NCBI GenBank assembly: GCA_029783825.1
Contig: JAREIK010012368.1
Coordinates: forward strand, 1-64,000
DNA: 64,000 nt
Origin: Sapria himalayana
Taxonomy: Eukaryota > Streptophyta > Magnoliopsida > Malpighiales > Rafflesiaceae
Direction: 5' to 3'
The notes beneath the pieces are model-generated. The model was not told the origin of the DNA, searched no databases, and saw nothing but the letters and a program-made list of their open reading frames with translations. The translations under genes were made by a program, and so were the position numbers. Every line of letters starts with the position of its first letter. Position 1 is the first letter of the stretch. Positions 1 to 14,031 of this stretch are shown here, piece by piece.

Positions 1-2277
1 TTATTATTTTCAAGGATATAACCTTCAAAATTAGATAAAATCACTTAAGGCATAAACATTTAAATGACTAAACCCCAAAACATCTAAATAATTAAACCAT
101 TAAACCTGTATATCCTGAATAATAAATAATAAATCTCAATTTAATTTTAATCATTATAATTTTAAATATTTATTTTAATTATTTATTAGTTTATTTTTAT
201 AAAATTATAAATTACAGAATAAATTATGACGAAGAAAAATATAATTTAAATAATTTATTTTTAATAACAAAAATATAAACTTATAAAAAAGCAAAATAAT
301 AAAAAAATATTATTTAGTAATATATACTTTGATTTTGAATAAATTTAGATTTTGCAAATATATTTTAAATAATATCTATCTTATTAATAATAGTTTATTA
401 ATTTATTATTGATCATTTTATATAACTAGCAATGTGATTATTTATATTAAATTTAAATGACTTATATTTATTAAGATTATTATAACGAAATATTATCTTT
501 ACATTTGAAAAAAAATTAGAAATTTGTATATTTTCAAAGGTTATAACCTTTAAAAATTAGAAAAAAATAAAATAAATTTTTTGTTATATAATTGTTTAAA
601 TAAAACTTATAGACCACTAAATGCCTAAACACTTAAATCTATAAACTCCTAAACACAAAAGCCCCTAAATACTTAAAACTTTATACTCGTAAACCTTAAT
701 TATAATTTAAATAATTTATTTTTCATCAAAAAAATATAAGCTTATAAAAAGAAGCAAAAACTAAAAAACAAAAATTATTATTTGTTATTAAATTTTACTA
801 TGATTTTGAATAATTTTAGGTTTTGCATATATATTTTAAGTTATATCTATCATATTAATAATAACATATTAATTTATTTCTAGATAATTGATATCAAATT
901 TATCAATAAAATTGTTTATATTTAGTTTATATTATATATAATTATAATGATTCTTATTAATAAAAAGTGTATTCATATTTTTAAAAAAATTTAAAATTAT
1001 TATATTTTCAAATGTTATAACCTTTGAAAATGTGAGAAAATATCAAAAATAATTTTTTTGTTATCTCATTATTTAAATGAATCCTATAAACTACTAAATG
1101 CCTAAACACTTAAGTCAATAACTCCAAAATCTCGAAAACTATAAATAGATAATCCTTTTAATCTGGTATACCCTAAATAATAAATAATAAATCTCAATAT
1201 TATTTTTTTTTATTATAATTTAAAATATTCATTTTAATTATTTATTCGTTTATTTTTATTAAATATCAATTACAATATAAATTATGAGTTAGACAAATAT
1301 AATTTATATAAATTATTTTTCATTAAAAAATATAGATAAACTTATAAAAAGAAGAAAAAATTTCAATACAAATATTTATTATATAGTAATATATTTTGCT
1401 TTCTTTCTGAATCATTTTAGGTTTTGTAATTATATTTTAAATGATATCTATCTTATTAATAATAGATTATTAATTTATTTTTTGATCATTATTAGAATAT
1501 TTATTAATAAAATTATTTATATTGAATTTATATGAAATATAAATATAATCATTATTATAACTAAAAATTGAATTCACTTTTGAAAAAAATTTTAAAATTA
1601 TTATATTTTCAAAGTTCATAATATTTGAAAATATCAAAAAATAATAAAAATAAATTTTTTGTTTATTTATTTTTTAAATAAAAATTATAACCACTAAATG
1701 CATACATAGTTAAATCAGTAAACTCCTAAACCTCGTAATGCCTAAATACATAAACCATTAAACTTCTATATACTTTTTAATAATTATTAAATCTAATTTT
1801 TATTTCTATTTATTATAATTTTAAATATTTATTTTAATTATTTATTAGTTTATTTCTATCGAAATATTTATTACAAAATAAATTATGAGTTCAAGAAATA
1901 TAATTAAAATAATTTATTTTTAATTAGTAAAAGTATTTACGCTTATGAAAGAAGTAAAAATTTAAAAATAAAAAATTATTTTCCAATAATATATTTTACT
2001 TTAATTTTGAATCAATTTGGGTTTTGTAAATATTTTTTATTTAATATCAATCTTTTTATTAATAGTTTATTAATTTAAATTTTGATCATTATTATATTAT
2101 CTATAAATAAAATTGTTTATATTGAATTTATATGATATATAATTATTTATATTAATATAACTAAATATTATATTCACATTTCAAAAATGTTAAATATTAT
2201 TTTATTTTCAAAGGTATGACCTATGAAAACTGAGAAAAAATTACAATTTTTTTTGTAATTTTATTGTTTAAATAAAA

Positions 2278-2357
2278 CCTATAAACCACTAAATGCCTGA
2301 AAACATAAATCGCTAAACTCTTAAATGACAAAATCTCTAAATACTTAAACAATTAAA
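2278..2357 (+). repeat. Phased octamer block, type example
   Basis: Ten consecutive 8-bp words in exact register, nearly all ending in AAA and most fitting NNNYTAAA. The series starts CCTATAAA, CCACTAAA and ends with TACTTAAA, CAATTAAA. It stops at CTGGTATA, which opens the body of the unit. The same block in the same register is seen at 4205-4284 and 5971-6050, and with more decay in essentially every unit. The words resemble a diluted CCCTAAA plant telomere repeat, but the period is 8 rather than 7. hAT copies are inserted across the boundary of words 2 and 3. Confidence 0.85.
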
Positions 2358-4204
2358 CTGGTATACATTAATAATAAATCATAAATATCATTTTAATTTT
2401 TATTCAGTTTAATTTTAAATTTTTATTTTAATTATTTATCAGTTTATTTGTATATAAATATTAATTACAAAATAAATTATTAGTTAGATATATCTAATTT
2501 AAATTAAACCGGTATAGCCTAAATAATAAATAATAAAACTCATTTTTTTTCTTTATAATTTTAAATATTCATTTAAATTATTAATTTTATACTTTTATAT
2601 AAATATTAATTACAAAATAAATTATGAGTTAAACAAATATAATTTATATAAATTATTTTTTATCAAAAAAATATAGATACATTTTTAAAAACAATTTTCA
2701 AAACAAAAAATTATTATATAGTAATATATTTTGCTTAGCTTCTGAATCATTTTAATATTTGTAATTATATTTTAAATGATATATATCTTATTAATAATAG
2801 ATTATTAATTTATTTTTTGATCATTATTAGAATATTTATCAATACAAATGTTTATATTGAATTTATATGATATATAAATTTAATAATTATTATAACTAAA
2901 TATTGTATTCACTTTTGAAAAAAGTTTTAAAATTTTTATGTTTTCAAAGATTATAACCTTTGAACATGTGAAAAAATAAAAAATATATATTTTTTTGTTA
3001 TTTCATTATTTAAATAAAACCTATACACCACTAAATGCCTAAACACTTAAATCACTAAACTACAAATTCCCGATACCCCTATATAGATAATCTTTGAACT
3101 GGTATACACTAAATAATAATTAATAAATCTCATTTTTATTTGTTTTCTTTATAATTTAAAAAATTCTTTTTGATTTTTAGTTTTTTATTTGTATATATGT
3201 ATTAATTATACAATAAATTATGAGTTAAAAATATAATTTATAAAAATTATTTTTCATCAAAAAATAGATAAGCTTATAAAAAGAATAAAAATTTAAAAAC
3301 AAATAATTATTATTTAGTAATATATTTGCTTTGCTTTTGAATCATTTTAGGTTTTGATATTATATTTTAAGTAATATCAATCTTATTCATAATAGATTTT
3401 TAATTTTTTTTTTGATAATTATTAGAATATCTAACAATAAAATTATTTATATTGAATTTATATGATATATAATAATTATTATTATTATAAATAAATATTG
3501 TTTCACTTTTGGAAAAAATTTAAAAATTATTATATTTTCAAAAGTTATAACCTTAAAAAATGAGAAAAAATAATAAAAATAAATTTTTTGTAATTTCATT
3601 TTTTAAATAAAACCTATAGATCATTAAATGATTACTTACTTAAATCAGTAAGCTCATAAACCCCGAAACTCCTAAATACATAAAATTTTTAATAGCTATA
3701 TTCTACTTATTAAATAATAAATCTCATTTAGATTTTTATTCATTATAATTTTAAATTTTCATTTTAATTATTTATTGTTTAATTTTTTTAGAAAAATTAA
3801 TTCTAAATAAATTTCGAATGAAACAAATAATATTTAAATAATTTATATTTAATCAAAAAAAAATAAGCTTAACAAAAGAAGGAAAAATTTAAAAATTAAA
3901 TATTATTATTTAGTAATATATTTTGATTTGATTTAGAATCATTTTGTGTTATGTAAATATATTTTAATTAATATTTAGATTTTTAATAATAGTTTGTTAA
4001 TTTAATTTTTGATCATTATTATAATATCTATCATTAAAATTGTTTATATTTAATTTATATGATATATAATTAGTAAGATTAATAAAATTATACATGGTAT
4101 TCACATTTCATAAAATTTTAAAAATTATTTTCTTTTCAAAGGTTATAACCTTTTAAAATCAGAAAAAATCAAAAAAAAAATTTATTTTTATTATATAAAT
4201 AAAA

Positions 4205-4284
4205 CCTATAAACCACTAAATGCCTAAAAACATAAATTGCTAAACTTTTAAATGACAAAACCCCTAAATAATTTAACCATTAAA
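4205..4284 (+). repeat. Phased octamer block, second example
   Basis: Ten in-register 8-bp words, including CCACTAAA, TGCCTAAA, TTGCTAAA, CCCCTAAA and CCATTAAA, followed by CCAGTATA. Only one word (TAATTTAA) departs from the NNN-N-TAAA/AAAA form. The register matches the block at 2278-2357, so word positions are conserved between distant units while the first three letters of each word vary. Confidence 0.8.
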
Positions 4285-7200
4285 CCAGTATACTATAAAT
4301 AATAAATAATAAATCTCATTTTTATAAGTATTCATTATAATTTTAAACATACATCTTAATTATTTATTAGTTTATTTTTATAGAAATATAAATTAAAAAA
4401 TAAATTATTAGTGATACAAATATAATTTAAAAAATTTATTTTTCATCAAAAAATATATAAGCATATAAATGGATATAAAAATTTAAAAATTTTAAATTAA
4501 TATTTAGTAAAATATTTCACTTTGATTTAGAATCAATTTAGGTTTTGCAAAAATATTTTAAATAATATTTATCTTATTAATAATTGTTTATTATTTTTTA
4601 TGATCATTATTATAATATATACAAATAAAATAACTAATATTGAATTTATATGATATTTAATTATTATGATTATTAACTTCATATTGTATTCACTTTTAAA
4701 AAAAAATTAAAAATTATTATATTTTCAAAGGTTATAACTTTCAAAAATGAGAAAAAATGACAAAAATACTTTTTTTTATTTTATTTTTTAAATAAAACCT
4801 ATAAACCACTAAATGACTAAATACTAAAATGACTAAACTTCTAATCCCTGAAGCTCATAAATACTCAAAACATTATATTAGTATAGTCTAAATAATAAAC
4901 TATAATTCTCATTTTTATTAGTATTCATTATAATTTTAAATATTCTTTTTAATTATTTATCAGTTTATTTTTATAGAAATATTAATTAAAAATAAATTAT
5001 TAGTGAGATAGAATATAATTTAAATACTTTATTATTCATCAAAAAATATATATGCTTATAAAAAGAGGCAAAATTTTAAAAATAAAAAATTATTTTTTAT
5101 TAATATATCTTATTTTGATTTTGAATCATTTTAGATTTTACAATTATATTTTAATTTATATCATTCTTATTAATACTAGTTTATTAATTAATTTATTGAT
5201 CATTATTATAATATTTATTAATAAAATTATTTATATTTAGTTTACATTATATAAAATTATTAAGATTATTATAACTAAATATTATATTCACATTTAAAAA
5301 AATTAAAAATTATTATATTTTCAAAGGGTATAACCTTCAAAAATTAAAAAAAAATCAAAAAATTAAATTTTTTTTTTTAATTCTTTAAATAAAAACTATA
5401 AATCATGAAAGGTCTAAACAATTAAATCACTAAACTCCTAAAATAAAAAACACCTAAATACATAAACCATTATACCGGTATATCCTGAATAATAAATAAT
5501 AAATCTCAATTTTATTTGTCTTCATTATAATTTTAAATATTCATTTTAATTATTTATTAGTTTATTATTATAGAATTATAAATTACAAAATAAATTATAA
5601 GTAAGACAAATATAATTTAATTCATTTATTTTTAAAAACTAAAATATAAACTTATAAAAAAAGAAAAACATTAAAAAAAATTATTATTTAGTAATATATT
5701 TTACTTTGATTTTGAATAAATTTAGATTTTGCAAATATATTTTAAATAATATCTATCTTATTAATAATAGTTTATTAAATTTTTTTTGATCATTATTATA
5801 ATATCTAGCAATGTAATTATTTATATTGAATTTAAAAGACTTATAATTATAAAGATTATTATAACTAAATATTATATTTACATTTGAAAAAAATTTAAAA
5901 ATTATTATATTTTAAAATGTAAAAAAATATCAAAAATAATTTTTTTTGTTATTTCATTGTTTAAATAAAACCTATAAACCACTAAATACCTAAAAACATA
6001 AATCACTAAACTTCTAAACGACAAAACCACTAAATACTTAAACTTTTAAACTGGTATACATTAATAATAATTCATAAATCTCATTTTTATTTTTATTCAG
6101 TATAATTTTAAATTTTTATTTTAATTATTAAATAGTTTATTTTTTTATAAATATTAATTACAAAATAAATTATTAGTAAGACAGATATAATTTATATTAA
6201 ACCGGTATACCCTAAATAATAAAAAATAAATATCATTATTTTATTATAATTTTAAATATTCATTTTAATATTTATTTGTTTATTTTTATATAAATATTAA
6301 TTACAAAATAATTTATGAGTTACATAAATATAATATATTAAAATTATTTTTAATCAAAAAATTGATAAGCTTATAAAAAGAATAAAAATTTAAAAATAAA
6401 TAATTATTATTTAATATTATATTTTGCTTTGATTTTGAAACATTTTAGGTTTTGATATTATATTTTAAGTAATATCAATTTTATTAATAATAGATTATTA
6501 ATTTTTGTTTTAATCATTTTTAGAATATTTATCAATAAAATTATTTATATTGAATTTATATGATATTTAAATATAATGATTATTATAACTAAATATGAAT
6601 TCACTTTTCGAAAAAAATTTAAAATTATTATATTTTTAAAGTTTATAACCTTTGAAAATGTGAAAAAAATAAAAAAAATATTTTTTTATGATATTTCATT
6701 GTTTAAATAAAACATATAAACCACTAAATACCTAAACACTTATATCAATATCTCTTAAATCTATAAAACAGTAAATAATAAATAATAATCCTTTTAAACC
6801 AGTAACCCTAAATAATAAATAATAAATCTCAATATTATTTTTTTCATTATAATTTTAAATATTCATTTTAATTATTTATTTGTTTATTTTTTATATAAAT
6901 ATTAATTACAAAATAAATTATGATTTAGACAAATATAATTTATATAAATTATTTTTTTTAAAATGAAAAATAATTTATTTTAAAAGAAAAAAAAAATTCA
7001 AAACAACAAATTATTATATAGTAATATATTTTGCTTTCTTCTGAATCATTTTTAAATAGTATGATATTTTTCATCTAAATATTATTATTTAGTAATATAT
7101 TTTGATTTGATTTTGAATCATTGTGTTATATAAATATATTTTAATTATTATTTATATTATTAATAATAGTTTATTAATTTAGTTTTTGATCATTATTATA

Positions 7201-8478
7201 ATAACTATCATTAAAATTGTTTATATTGAATTTATATGATATATAATTAGTAAGATTAATATAATTATACACAGTATTCACATTTCAAAAAATTTTAAAA
7301 ATTATTTTATTTTCAAAGGTTATAAACTTGAAAATCATAAAAAATCTAAAAATTTTTTTTTTATTTTTATTATATAAATAAAACTATAAACCACTAAATG
7401 CCTAAAAACATAAATTGCTAAACTCCTAAACGACAAAACCCCTAAATTAAGAATCACTTAAACCGGTATACCATATATAATAAATCATAAATCTCATTTT
7501 ATTTTGTATTCATTATAATTTTAAATATTCATTTTAATTTTTATTAGTTTATTTTTTATAGATATATTAATTGCAAAATAAATAAAGTGTGAGACAAATA
7601 TAATTATAATCATTTATTTTAATCAAAAAATAAATATAAGCTTATAAAAAGAAGTTAAAATTTAAAAACAAAAAATTATCATTTAGTAATATATTTTACT
7701 TTGATTTTGAATCATTATAGGTTTTGCATTTATATTTTAATTGCTATCAATCTTATTAATAATAGTTTATTAATTTATTTTTTGATCATTATTATAATAT
7801 CTATCAATAAAATTACGTATAATGAATTTAAATGTCTTATAAATATTAAGATTATTATAACTAAATATTATATTTCCATTAGAAAAAAAATTAAAAATTA
7901 TTATATTTTCAAAGGTTATACCCTTAAAAAATGATAAAAAATCACAAAAATAATTTTTTTATTATTTAAATAAAACTTATAAACCACTAAATGCCTAATC
8001 ATTTAAATATCTAGACTCCTTAACCCAAAACGCCCTAAATACTTAAACTATTAAACCTATATAACCTAAATAATAAATAATAAATTTTATTTTTATTTGT
8101 ATTCATTATAATTTTAAATATTTATTTTAATTATTTTATAGTTTATTCTTATAGAAATATTAATTACAAAATAAATAATGAGTGAGACACATATAATTTA
8201 AATATATTATTTTTTATGAAAAAAAATATAAGCTTATAAAAAAAATAAAAGTTTATTTAGTAAAATAATTTACTTTGATTTTGAATTATTTTGGGTTCTA
8301 CCAATATATTTTAATTAATATCTATCTTATTAATAATAGTTTATTAATTTATTTTTCGATCATTTAGATAATATATATTAATAAAATTTTTTATTTTAAA
8401 TTTACTTCATATATAATTATTAAGATTATTATAACTAAGTATTGTATTCATATTTTAGAAATATTAAAAAATTATTAT

Positions 8479-8506
8479 ATTTTCAAAGGTTATAACCTTT
8501 GAAAAT
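8479..8506. repeat. Perfect 28-bp satellite palindrome
   Basis: The half-site ATTTTCAAAGGTTA is followed directly by its exact reverse complement. This is the conserved core found once per satellite unit. Other perfect copies lie at 10955-10986, 20290-20317, 22760-22791, 31666-31693 and 40005-40034, with arm lengths from 14 to 16 bp. Many other units carry one or two mismatches. Confidence 0.85.
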
Positions 8507-11046
8507 CATAAAAATTCATAAAAATAATTTTTTTGTTATTTCATTGATTAAATAAAACTTATAAACACCTAAATGTGGAAATATATAAATCAATAAACTC
8601 CTTAACCCCAAAACCACTTAAAACTTAAACCATTAAATAGGTATACCTTAAATAATAAAGAATAAATCTATTTTTATTAGTATTCATTATAATTTTAAAT
8701 ATTCATTTTAATTATTTATCAATTAATTTTTATAGAAATATTAATTACATAATAAATTATTAGTGAGACAGATATAATTTAAATAATTTATTTTTAATCA
8801 AAAATATATATATGCTTATAAAATGAGGCAAAATTTTTAAAATAAAAAATTATTATTTTGTAATATATGTTATTTTGATTTTGAATCATTTTAGATTCTA
8901 CAATTATATTTTAATTTATATCATTCTTATTAATACAAGTTTATTAATTTATTTATTGATCATTATTATAATATCTATTAATAAAATTATCAATATTTAG
9001 TTTACATTAGATATAATTATTAAGATTATTATTACTAAATATTATATTCACATTTAAAAAAATTTAAAATTATTTTATATTCAAAGGTTACAACCTTCAA
9101 AAATTAAAAAAATTCAAAAAATTAAATTTTTTGTTTTTTAATTAATTAGATGATAACTATAAATCACTAAAGGACTAAACACTTAAATCACTAAACTCCT
9201 AAAACAAAAAACACCTAAATACTTAAACCATTAATCCGCTATATCATGAAGAATAAATAATAAATCTCAATTTTATTTGTATTCATTTTAATTGTAAATA
9301 ATTATTTTAATTATTTATTAGTTTATTATTATAATATTATAATTTACAAAATAAATTATGAGTAAGACTAATTAATTTAAATAATTTATTTATAATAACA
9401 AAAATATAAAGTTATAAAAAAAGCAAAATATTAAAAAAATAATTATTAAGTAATATATTTTACTTTGATTTTGAAAAATTTATATTTTGCAAATATATTT
9501 TAAATAATATCAATCTTGTTAATAATAGTTTATTAAATTTTTTTGGATCATTAATATAATATCTTGCAAAGTAATTATTTATATTGAATTTAAATGACTT
9601 ATAATTATTAAGATTATTTTAACTAAATATTATATTTACATTTGAAAAGAATTTAAAAATTATTATATTTTCAAATGTTATAACCTTAAAAAATTAACAA
9701 AATAATAAAAATTAATTTTTTATTATATCATTGTTTAAATAAAACTTATAGACCACTAATTGCCTAAACACTTAAATCTCTAAACTCCTAAACACAAAAG
9801 CCCCTAAAAACTTAAACCTTTAAACTCGTAAACCTTAAATATAATTTAAATAATTTATTAAAATATTAATTACAAAATAAATTATGAGTGATACAAATAT
9901 AATTTAATGAATTTATTTTCCATCAAAAAAAAAAAGATTATAAAAAGAAGCAAAAACTAAAAAAAATATAATTTAGTAATAAATTTACTTGGATTTTGAA
10001 TATTTTTAGGTTTTGCAATTATATTTTAATTTATATCTATCATATTAATAATAGCATATTAATTTATTTTTTTATAATTGATATCATATCTATCAATAAA
10101 ATTGTTTATATTTTGTTTATATTATATATAATTATAATGATTATTATTACTAAATATTGTATTCACATTTTTAAATAATTTTAAAATTATCACATTTTCA
10201 AAGGTTAACCTTTGAAAATGTGAAAAAGTATCAAAACTATTTTTTTTTGTTTTTTCATTGGTTAAATAAAACCTATAAACCAATAAATGCCTAAAAACAT
10301 AAATCGCTAAAGTCATAAATCAAAAAACCTCTAGGTACTTATAATATTAAACTGGTTACAATAATAATAAATCTTAAATCTCATTTGAATTTTATTCAAC
10401 ATAATTTTAAAATTTTTATTTTAATTATTTACCAGTTTATTTTTATAGAGATATTAATTACAAAATAAATTATTAGTGATACGGATCAAATTTAAAATAA
10501 ATCAGTATCCCTAAATAATAAATAATAAATAATAAATATTGAATATTAAATCTAATTTTATTTCATTATAATTTTAAATATTAATTTTAATAATTTATTT
10601 GTTTATTTAAATATAAATATTAATTGCAAAATAAATTATGAGTTAGATTAATATAATTTATATAAATTATTTTTCATTAATAATATATAGATAAACTTAT
10701 TGAAAAAAAAAATTCGAAAACATAAAATTATTATATAGTAATATATTTTTATTTGCTTCTAAATCATTTTAAGTTTTGTAATTATATTTTAATTAATATC
10801 TATCTTATTTTTAATGAATTATTAATTTATTTTTAGAATATTATTAGAATATTTATCAATAAAATTGTTTATATTGAATTTATATAATATATAAATATAA
10901 TGATTAGTATAACTAAATATTGTATTCACATTTGAAAAAAATTTAAAAATTATTATATTTTCAAAGGTTATAACCTTTGAAAATATCAAAAAATAATAAA
11001 AATATTTTTTTTGTTATTTTATTTTTTAAATAAAACCTATAAACCA

Positions 11047-11054
11047 CTAAATGC
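11047..11054 (+). repeat. Left target-site duplication of hAT copy A
   Basis: CTAAATGC lies directly before the left terminus and is repeated exactly at 15613-15620. Eight bp is the hallmark duplication length of hAT elements. The site spans octamer words 2 and 3 of the satellite unit. The undisturbed paralogous site is visible at 22853-22860. Confidence 0.93.
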
Positions 11055-11071
11055 TAGGGGTGCTCATGGGA
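11055..11071 (+). repeat. Left terminal inverted repeat, hAT copy A
   Basis: TAGGGGTGCTCATGGGA. It pairs with 15596-15612 at all but one position. Copies B, C and D have the same terminus with one or two changes. Confidence 0.92.
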
Positions 11072-13126
11072 CGGGATGGGGATTACAAATCTCTAGTCCC
11101 TTCCAATAGTTCGGAGATTTTTTTTTGAAGATTCAGACCAGTGCTATAGGTTGAAAATATCGGGATGGGATGAGACGTAGATCGGGGATTTTGGGTTGGA
11201 GAAAACGGTTCCGGGATGGAACGAAGCTAGGACATTTTTTTCAATTTATTTTCTTCAAACCGGCCAAGTTAGTTCAGGTCAAAAACATTTGTTGTACCAT
11301 TTATCATTCCTTAGTTATTATCTTTCTAACTCAAATTGGGCCAATTTTGTTGTGTCAAATAGGCTAAATACCACAAATGAGTTCCATTTCCTTGTCAAAA
11401 GCTTTGATGTGCAGAAAAGGATAGAAATGTTTAATAGAACGGAACCGAGTTGTGTGCTTAATTTGGTTCTTTGTTTTGTCACAATTTTGCTTTGTTCAGC
11501 CGAGTGAAAGTTAAAATAATAGCAATACTACATTTTTAAACAAATAATTAAAATATTAAGGAATAGCTAAAGATGACCACAAGGATTGGTAGCAGCAATT
11601 ACTACTTAAGTAATTGCTAAATTTAGGCAGCTTAATATAACAAAAAAATACAACTAATAACAACAATGATAATAATCATTTCAAAGGTCCGTCCCAGAAC
11701 AACAACGAAAATCCAAAGCCAATTAATTATCTCTTCTACAACTCCTCCCTTTTCTTCCTCCACTGTAGAAGGAAAACCAAAGATGAAAACGTGTTAATCA
11801 TGTAGACATAAATTTCTATGATGAAAGAGTAATAAAAAAACAAAATATTACCTTATAAAATTTAATACACCCATTCCAAATTTAGTTGGCCAACTATAGT
11901 TGGAAAAATATTTGGATCTTGTGACCCTTCTGAAAATTGTAATTGAACCATATTTTTATTAAATTGAATGAATAAAATAAGTAAAAGTGAAATTAAAATT
12001 TACAAGATTTGTATACTAACATGATTCATTATCATCAAGGTCTTGAACTAATTCTTTAATTTCAATAGGTTTGTTTGAGCTTCTCAACCAATCTTGTAGA
12101 CATATGAAAACTTCAGCTGTAATAGGTGTTAAAGAACTCATCTACCATGTAGATTCATATGCCATAGTAGATGCTTGGATAGCAAATACATTCCCTGCTA
12201 CATTTTCCAAAGAAGGATACCTAACCTCATCTACCTTCCACCAGTTTAGAAGATAAAAATCAATTCTATTTTTTTCAAGTTTGTCCTCCAAGTACCTATC
12301 CAACTGTTCCAAACCTGAAACATCTTGTTCTTTCTCCAATTCAACAAAATAATCATCAACATAAGTATCACTACCATCAAAGAAATCATCATTTTTCTTC
12401 AACACAATAAAAGAGAAATCATCTTCTTTTGATTTATCTTAATTTAAATGTTTATAATCATCCATTATCTCATTTAAAGCATTTATAACCTTTTAAACCA
12501 AAATTTTAGCCAATTCCTGTCCATAATGCTAAATGTACTAAACCTTGAGATATTTGAGCTTATATCTTGGATACAACACTACTGCTACAAAAAGCATAAT
12601 ATTTGTTGACTGAAGAAAACCCCAATATTTGTTTAATTTATGCCTCATTTTCATACCCATTTCAGACAACATTGTATCACTACTATTTTCACAAAGTTCA
12701 ATTTTTTTCAAAATTCGAATAATCACAGGATAATAAACACTAGAGGTATAATATAATGAGCCAGAAAATTTACAAGTTACCTCATAAAAAGTTTTCAAGA
12801 AATGAGCCAAAATTTTGGCATTTGTTCAAACTCTCTCAGTTGGAACGTTTGAACCAAACTTTTTCAAAAACCTTTTGTCTTTGTCCTCCAGCTTATCAAA
12901 TTCTTTTTGATATTTTATATTAGTTTGTAGAATCAAATAAGTTGAATTCGATCTTGTAGGACAATCTAATTGCAATAAAGATCCATATGTCATGTTTGCT
13001 TCTTCAACACATAACTTAAACATATCTAATCTTTTAGGACTGCTCCTGACATATTTCACCACACCTCTAATTTTTTGAATAGCACCCTCAATTACTGCAA
13101 TGTCATCTCTGACAATTAAGTTTAGT

Positions 13127-14030
13127 ATATGAGCACAACATCTAATATGAAAATGTTCGCCTCTCAAAGGTACAACACTTTTCTTCACAAGCCTTTTTTT
13201 TCAACTGTTCAACTTCAACATCATTATTTGATGCATTGTTTATAGTAATGGATATCAACTTTCTCAAACCTCATTCATTCATGCATAACTCAATAGCATT
13301 TCTAATATTAACTCCAGAATGCCTTTTAATTATACGAAATTTCAAAACCCTTTTATGCATATTTCATTGAGAATCAATGAAATGAACAGTCAAACATATA
13401 CAAGACAAATTTTGAATGCTAGTCCAAGTGGTAGTAGTCAATGAAACTCTACAACAATGAAATGATATGCTATCAAATAATTTTCTATTTTTCTTCACAA
13501 ACAAAGAAAAACAATCCCTCAACACAAAGTGCCTAGATTGAATTTTAAATTGAGGCACACTAACTTTACAAAACTCATTAAACTCATCCCACTCAGCAAA
13601 ACTAAAAGGCAATTCATCTTTTATGATCATTTTCACCAAAGCCTCCCTTACTAGTATTTGATCAAATTACCAACAAGTTAATTTGTTATTCTCTGAACTA
13701 TTACCTTTAGTGAAACTCAACAAAGATTGTGACTTATCTTTACCGTTGTGAGCTCGATTAATTCTTTTTTGTGTGGAAATTTCTTACAAGACTCTCTCAA
13801 GTATTTCCATTAAACCCAAAATACCTTGATCTCTTTTTGCCAAATATTCTTTCCTACACCATATACAAGCTGCCCTACCAGTTTCATTTCCCTGTGAATC
13901 AACTAATATCACATAAGTTTCCCAAATAGCAGACTTATATTTTTATGAGCTTTAGGTTCAGATGTACCTCGACTTTCTTTTACAATTGGAATTGAAGAAT
14001 CTGCCATAACAATTAAAGAATTCGTGAAAA
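13127..14030 (-). repeat. Internal tandem duplication, unit 1 (copy A)
   Basis: About 904 bp, repeated at 14032-14933. It covers the BED finger and the first part of the transposase core. The junction reads TTCGTGAAAA then GATATGTGCAC. Unit 1 has CAA where unit 2 has the stop TAA at the KDKS-Q position. It also has LTTTTWTS and INNA where the other unit has LTTDTWTS and VDNA. Confidence 0.88.
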
Positions 14031-14031
14031 G

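Larger units (their letters stand above)
1..11054 (+). repeat. AT-rich satellite array, block 1 (forward)
   Basis: This block consists wholly of head-to-tail diverged satellite units. The palindromic core (half-site TTTTCAAAGGTTA) recurs near 532, 1008, 1606, 2207, 2942, 3536, 4133, 4721, 5320, 7311, 7908, 8480, 9080, 9674, 10194 and 10962. Most spacings are 570-600 bp, with some near 500 and some of 680-770. After each core comes an A/T-tract stretch, then a block of octamers ending in TAAA, then an AT-rich body with a recurring AAGCTTATAAAAAG and a TTTTTGATCATTATTA motif. Long units (near 2.2-2.9, 5.9-7.3 and 10.2-11.0 kb) carry a composite junction between two subtypes. Short ORFs here, for example 5052-5240, 7701-7934 and 9996-10178, are runs of Ile, Leu, Tyr and Asn that recur in other units. 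They are low-complexity translations. No gene, tRNA or other RNA is visible. Confidence 0.93.

Noticed and set aside
2278..2357. Octamer blocks as CRISPR-like or true interstitial telomere arrays
   Set aside because: The repeats are contiguous 8-mers without spacers, and they are not the 7-bp CCCTAAA repeat, so only a telomere-like resemblance is claimed.
5052..5240. Short ORFs in the satellite (also 7701-7934, 9996-10178, 19489-19671, 20630-20818, 28986-29216, 56137-56382)
   Set aside because: They are Ile/Leu/Tyr/Asn-rich translations of the same unit body. The similarity between them reflects the DNA repeat, with no codon signal or conserved start.
11170..11507. Plus-strand ORFs at the left end of hAT copies (also 34120-34317, 59474-59874; 47683-47898 in copy C)
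   Set aside because: They lie in subterminal and 3' non-coding parts of the element, on either strand. They match no hAT domain, and the frames break between copies.
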